Of a stretch of DNA of 40,959 nucleotides, positions 35,834 to 40,959 are shown piece by piece. Under the pieces are notes generated by a model. It saw nothing but the letters and a program-made list of their open reading frames with translations. It did no database searches and was not told where the DNA came from. The position numbers and the translations under genes are program-made. Source of the stretch: Rodentolepis nana (Eukaryota; Platyhelminthes; Cestoda; Cyclophyllidea; Hymenolepididae); the NCBI GenBank assembly GCA_900617975.1, contig UZAE01012418.1:1553-42511 (forward strand), written 5' to 3'. Numbering within the stretch: the stretch's first letter is position 1; each line of letters starts with the position of its first letter.

Positions 35834-37476
35834 TCTGCTGATAAGAATATTACGCGACAAATGTCTATAAGCTAGGGAATAATTGAAAAGCTCCCATTCA
35901 AATATACGTTCGAGAGAAATAAAATTGATGGATACAAACAAATTCTTAATTGTTTACAGTAATAAAAGATCAGTCATACCAAGTCGAAAGTTTTATTTAA
36001 AATATGAAAATTTAAAAATATTATATTTAATTTTATGATCCACTTAAATGTTTCCTACAAATATAAAATATTTTTAAATAATAATAAAGATAATATGTGA
36101 AGTCGCACATTTTATCTTACGAAATGTTGAGTGTTCATTTAAAATTTAAATAATTTTGTGTGTATGCATTCTGTAAAAGTATCTAAATAAGTCCAGAGTA
36201 AATTGTTCGAGATATTTCAAATTAGATCTATCCCGTAAATTCATCGAATAATCATTGAAGAGCAGGTGATGAAGGATAAATTAAAATCAGAATGGAGAGT
36301 TTCTTTCCTCTAGAGTAGAGATTCGGATATACTTATTTACGGCAATTCAGTTTGTCAATGAACTTGAAACATATAATGTACTGCTTTAAATCAGATTGTG
36401 TATCTTGGTTAAACGGTATGTGATAAACGAAAATATGTGTCGTATAACTAGTTCGTAACATTTTAGTGTGACACAGACGCGTTATATGAACGGGTGTAGA
36501 CTATCTAAATATGTTGGCAACCATTAATTTTTAGTAAAAACGCAAATGAGTGTAAAGAACAGAACACCGAACTGAAGTTTCGTAGATTTTAATGATTTAA
36601 TAGTTTTGGATTACTTAATTAGTATCTCCAACTTTTGTCAATCTTTATCAAGGATCTTTTTCATAAAATCGGTGCTTATAGGGATTTGTACTTAAATGCG
36701 ATAAAGGGACGCTAAATCCGTCATTGATATTTTAAATTGTTTCCAAAGTTGTTATTTAATTTTCACAGAGCTCGTATTCTATTCGTGAGAAATCAACAAC
36801 ATTTGCATAGTAACTTATATATATAGATAAGGATGTGAACTGTTATAATACGCTTCTACGCTTTAAAGATTATCGTTGAGAGTCAGGTTAGGTCTTTTTT
36901 AAAACAAGATTGACCGACACAAAAAATCCTCTTAAAGCAATCAAAAGGCACAAATTAAGACCTTACAAATACGAATTTATTTAACTATTTTCAGGCTTTA
37001 AATGGTTACTCACTCATTAATTATTATATGGTATGATAATTGAGGATATTCTAGTCTGTCCTAGTTTGCTTGATTTATTGATTGGCACTCATATATAATG
37101 CAATTTAGTCCTCAGGCTATCATACTGAGAAAATATATTTACATATAACTAACGTAAGGCTAGAATCAACAATTTCAGTTTATTATGAATTTTTAAAAAT
37201 TATTTTGATTTCTTATTTCATAGTTTAGTTACTGCTTTGTGAATATTCCATTAATGAGTCTTAATACTTTTATTTTGCTGACATTAATCACAATTTGGTT
37301 CAAAATTTCCAAACTCAAAAATAAAAATAATTTGTGGCTTAAATCTGAAAATACTTTTACATTTACTCCTAAATGGACTTATCTGATGGTAAGAAAACAC
37401 CTACCTTACCTATGGAATTATTAAGACTGTCATTGGCCAGGATTTCGTTGATTGTTTACTCCATCAGTGCCCAGTT
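35834..37476. promoter_or_regulatory. Divergent intergenic region, MKK3/6 and striatin
   Basis: 1.6 kb between the start codons of two divergent genes; promoters of both are expected here. Very AT-rich with no element I can name. Acceptor-like ATTCTTATCAGCAG (minus) just before the MKK3/6 ATG and CAGTGCCCAG (plus) just before the striatin ATG may be splice acceptors. Confidence 0.35.
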
Positions 37477-38475
37477 ATGGAGTCTATGGGTTATGTTCAA
37501 AAGAATGATAGTTCTGATTTCGAATATAATCAGAAGACCTCCGGACCTGAAGAACTCACTTTCGATTGTCAAAAACCTGACTATAGCATTTATGGAATCC
37601 TTAATTTTCTTCAAAGCGAATGGACTAAAATGTCAATTGAACGATCTCGCTGGGAGTTCGAAAGGGCTGAATTGCAAGCTAAAATAACATTTCTTCAAAA
37701 TGAGAAAATTGGTTGTGAAAATTTAAAAAGTGATCTCGTGCGTCGTATAAAGATGTTGGAATATGCTTTGCAGCAGGAACGTTTTAAGAATTTAACATTT
37801 AAGAATCCTCATGGATCTCGAACTGACAATCTACTTAAAGATGGAGACGTTTCATGCAAAGCTGACGAATTAAGTCATGCTGAGCGTGTCCGTCTGAAGG
37901 ATTATCTTACTCGAATTGGCATGAACAACCTTTCAAATGAGATGCGCGCATTAAAGGTGAAGGAGTTGCTTGGCATTCCTCTTGCTAATGAAGATACGGG
38001 TGCGTATGTGCTCATTTCACTTTCAATTAGTTCGCTTAATATGCTTTTATGATCTTCTAAATCCTTCTAGAAGCAGCTGAAAACGCAGTTACTGAGTTGC
38101 TCGACGGTGCACTTACCGTATACACTTTTAAAATAAGTTATTTATTTATTATGTTACATTTTGTTTTCGCATTTCCCTTTTTCACATCTTAGGTGAGAGA
38201 AAAACCTGTGGATGATGCTAATGCGACTGATGAAACTGCAAACGCACTCGCTGAATTTGACCGGCTTGTTGCGCAACAGGGTCTGCTGTTTTTTAAACTA
38301 TTTTATTATCTTAGCTCTTCTTTACCTTCTATTTTCTATCTTTTAGGCGGTAGTGAAGTAGGGGTAGACTTCCTGGCAGATTCCTTCTCTGTAGACATTG
38401 TTGAACCTCCAAGAATTTGGGTCTCTGGAGATCAGTCGGCTTTTGTTGACCGACTAAAGGAACAGTATCGTCTTG
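37477..38475 (+). CDS. STRN: Striatin, 5' exons (gene continues past window)
   Basis: Four exons, 37477-37999, 38071-38117, 38193-38280 and 38347-38475, with GT-AG introns of 71, 75 and 66 bp and phases 1, 0, 1, 1, encode 262 codons so far. The N-terminal block YSIYGILNFLQSEWTK, ERAELQAKITFLQ and DLVRRIKMLEYALQQERFK is the striatin caveolin-binding/coiled-coil region (about residues 36-104), which dimerises and binds PP2A A/C. Exon 3 has NALAEFDRLV, like the EFDFLV segment of striatins, and exon 4 ends RLKEQYRL before a GTGAGT donor. The WD40 propeller must lie to the right; a CAACAG|GT acceptor at the last bases (about 40957) could start the next exon in phase. Striatins scaffold the STRIPAK phosphatase-kinase complex, which acts on GCKIII and Hippo kinases. 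Confidence 0.88.
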
Positions 38476-39716
38476 GTGAGTTTATATGCATTGTTGTAAT
38501 TTTGCTTTTATTATTCCTATTTTAGCTTGCTATTATTAAAATTAACAGTTTTCCGTATTTTTTTTCAAGGTAATCTAGTCGTTTCATTTTGATCTTATTT
38601 CTGTTTTTTAAATTAATTTCTAAATTAATCGTTTCCGGGTCATTTTTATAGTGCATGATGCGCTTGTCGGAAAATTCTTTCACGAATTCACTGCCTAGTT
38701 AATATAGTGGGTGACACCAGGGTTGGCCATGGTGTTACTCTCTTCAAGATAAGCTTTAGAAAGCGCCTTCCTAAATGGACTTTGAAAAAAAATGAAATGC
38801 TTCTTTAATTTTAGTAATATAAGTACAGAGATAGTACTATGTTTCACCGTACTGAGTGGAGTTTAAGTTGATCAGGTATTTTTCGTGCATAGCATTTTCA
38901 CCGCACTCATTGATATTAAAACACTTCTTTTCTGTGGTTGAACACATTGATCAAATGTATATAATTGTTAGTAAGTAAGATTAATGTACTAAAAATGAAA
39001 CAGTAAATGCCATTCATGTTCTAGTATGAACTTTTTCCCGTGTTCATCGACTTCAAGGTCCCATTATTCAATACAAAATTGGGGACACGGGGCTGTAAAG
39101 TGGAAAGATAGCTCAATGGATGTGCCGTGGCTCCTGTCGGTTTTCAGAGCCAACTTGATTGTAATTAGGAGGCTGTAGGCAGTGACCGTGATTTTAGGAG
39201 AATATTTTGCCGATGCACTGTCTTCATATGATGAAATACACGAGGCAATGTCATATGAGCTTTCCAATTAATATAGCCGGCCTCGAAACGGTACTTCCTG
39301 ATGTGAGTATCGTCTCACACCGGCTAAAATCAACAGGCAAATGCTTAGTAACCACAGCATATGCAACATTATTGTGGTTGAAGAAAGGAATTGTATTTGA
39401 TTTTGCTCGAAAAAGGGAGCTAAACGGTAGTGCATGTGTTGTCGAGATGGAGTGCGAGTCGATGAGGCTTGTTTTACATCCAAGATAACTTTAATTCCGG
39501 TGAATTCGTGATGATGAATAACAGATAACTGATCCCTTTGAAAGAGGACTATCTTCTGGAGTTCACCGAATTCAAGCGTAACCGATTATGCTAGTACCCT
39601 TCAAAGCCCATACTAATTTTACCGCAGCAACATCATGGCAGTCGACCTAGCCAATAAATGGAAAACTTTTAGATAGATGATAATAAAATTTAATGTTGTT
39701 AAGTGATGCAAAATAT

Positions 39717-40039
39717 TTATTTATATCAAATGGCAGGCGTCTTGATGGTTATCATTAGCCCTTTAGTTGACTTCAGGATTCACAGAGGGGAAGGAACATC
39801 AAATTGAAAAAGGTGGAGAGAGGGGGTGGGGTGAACAGAAGAGTGTTTCAAAGATGTAAGAGACAAACACCAAAATAGAAAAAGGTGAGCTGAGTACTGT
39901 GGATGTAGTCAAATATGGCATAGAGTGAGGTGATGGTAGTTAGAAGTGAGAAGTCAACTGCCAGTTAATAGACTTTTTTGCCGTATGTGTATACGTTGCC
40001 CAGGGTGCACCACGTGGAGGTAAGTCTATCCCACACCCC
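39717..40039 (-). mobile_element. SINE-like retroposon, copy 6
   Basis: Full-length copy on the minus strand in the striatin intron. Flanking duplication TGATGCAAAATAT (39704-39716) and TGATACAAAATAT (40041-40053), one mismatch. Head GGGGTGTGGGATAGACTTAC. The 3' hairpin reads TGATAACCATCA, still self-complementary over four pairs despite base changes. Confidence 0.9.
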
Positions 40040-40604
40040 ATGATACAAAATATAAAATTGAACAATTTGATCCGAGAGCAATGAGCCATTGCTGCTGCGA
40101 ACCAGTTTAGAAACGTTACTTGTTTGTGGGAATATTGTCTCACATTGGTTTAAAATAATCCACTACTGCATATTAAACCTTTTTTTGATATGCATAGGAT
40201 ATGAACTAAGTACAGAACAAATCTTTGTTATCAGACTCTTGTAAGGCTGTGGGCCGTTGGGTTAGATGTTCCAATGTTCTTAGAATGCATACTACGCTCT
40301 AGTTTAAATCTGGAGTAACAGTAATGGCTCTTACCTATCCTCCGCTCAAGAATCCGAGGCAGATCTTCTGTAATCGTACCAGCAAGCGGAGGAAATGGGC
40401 AATTTGGTAGGGTTTCTTGTTGTTGATCCCTTTCCATGACACCTTACGAAGGAGTACGTCCTTTTTGTGCATTCAGTAGCCTTGGTATCGGATATACCTT
40501 CAAAGACCATCAATTACTTCTCTATCTCTTCTTCTATTTGCTGACTCATCGTAAGACAGTATTCTTGGTAGCACGAATAAATTTAACTTTTAATTACCTA
40601 TTCT

Positions 40605-40888
40605 GGGGTGTGCGATAGACTTACCTCCACGTGGTGCTTCCTGGGCAACGTATACTCATACGGCAAAAAAGTCTATTAACCGGCAGTTGACTTCTGACTT
40701 CAAACTACCATGACCCCACTGCATTTCATATTCGAATAATTCCACAGTACTCACCTTACCTTTTCTCTACCTTTGTGTCTGTCTGTCTATCTCTTTTACA
40801 TCTGTGAAACATTGTTCTGTCCCCCTCTCGACTCTTTGCCACTTTGATGATACCTATCATAACGCCTGCCATTTGAAATAAATAAATA
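40605..40888 (+). mobile_element. SINE-like retroposon, copy 7, internally deleted
   Basis: Head and tail are intact (GGGGTGTGCGATAGACTTAC; three AAAT units) and a perfect 13-bp duplication AATTACCTATTCT flanks it (40592-40604 and 40889-40901). About 50 bp before the 3' hairpin is missing compared with copy 5, between short repeats of the type GATG/AATGA. Confidence 0.92.
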
Positions 40889-40959
40889 AATTACCTATTC
40901 TTTGGTAGCTCGCCTCTAGATACTGCCTTTTATATACTCTTTATTAATTTTCAACAGGT

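Larger units (their letters stand above)
38476..40956 (+). other. Striatin intron
   Basis: At least 2.48 kb of intron after exon 4. It contains SINE copies 6 and 7, in opposite orientation to each other, and GC-richer sequence at 39060-39490 with an open frame on each strand that shows no domain and is probably an eroded repeat. Confidence 0.55.

Noticed and set aside
35834..35941. N-terminal extension of MKK3/6 to an upstream ATG
   Set aside because: The added residues are not MKK-like and an acceptor-like CAGCAG directly precedes the ATG at 35833; kept as a minor alternative.
39064..39488. 67- to 93-codon open frames on both strands in the striatin intron
   Set aside because: No domain or splice context; probably an eroded repeat or chance in a GC-richer patch.
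40231..40437. 68-codon minus-strand open frame starting with an ATG
   Set aside because: Antisense in the striatin intron, no recognisable motif and no supporting splice sites.
1..40959. tRNA, rRNA, CRISPR or telomere repeats
   Set aside because: No B-box with a matching cloverleaf, no rRNA cores, no regularly spaced repeats and no TTAGGG arrays were seen.

Overview
The window reads as nuclear DNA of a parasitic flatworm, most likely a tapeworm, although a trematode cannot be excluded. The reasons are AT-rich sequence, animal gene families split by many introns, a cluster of very short introns (37-40 bp), intergenic distances of kilobases, a short retroposon repeated at least seven times, and two genes whose start codon appears to be supplied by splicing. 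There is no bacterial or phage-like content. Gene models were built by hand from splice sites and reading phase; family names come from remembered family motifs, not from searches.

Left part (1-11 kb): two minus-strand genes stand close together, a SOCS6/7-like SH2/SOCS-box protein (5169-5922) followed 159 bp downstream by the first two recognised exons of a WDR61/SKI8-like WD40 protein (4690-5009), whose other exons are not recognisable in 1-4689. Divergent to them is a four-exon EEF1AKNMT/METTL13 methyltransferase gene (6401-10847) with an intact N-terminal methyltransferase domain and a degenerate C-terminal one. Next come two uncertain minus-strand pieces: a possible mitochondrial ribosomal protein bL21m gene (about 11.3-11.7 kb) and an unidentified last exon (11833-11954).

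Middle (13.7-28 kb): a complete six-exon DNAJC3/P58IPK gene (13715-15963), then about 12 kb with no confident gene. This stretch holds a decayed Ty3/Gypsy element (24223-25533, minus) with a SINE inside it, three further SINE copies, and weak coding-like islands at 18.0-18.5 kb.

Right part (27.9-41 kb): a complete five-exon MAP2K of the MKK3/6 class on the minus strand (27936-35833), with DYG in place of DFG, and, divergent from it, the 5' half of a striatin gene (37477 to beyond the right edge). SINE copies sit in introns of both.

Together the genes are housekeeping or signalling: cytokine/receptor-type adaptor (SOCS), Ski/Paf1 scaffold (WDR61), eEF1A methylation (METTL13), ER proteostasis (DNAJC3), the p38 cascade (MKK3/6) and the STRIPAK scaffold (striatin). 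The most notable observations are: (1) coding exons of DNAJC3 and WDR61 that open in frame 0 right at a splice acceptor, with an in-frame stop upstream and no ATG, as expected if a spliced leader ending in AUG supplies the start; (2) the tight SOCS-WDR61 pair with a poly(A) signal and acceptor between them, i.e. a candidate trans-spliced operon; (3) a SINE family with target-site duplications and conserved foldable ends; (4) an MKK3/6 with several altered kinase motifs.
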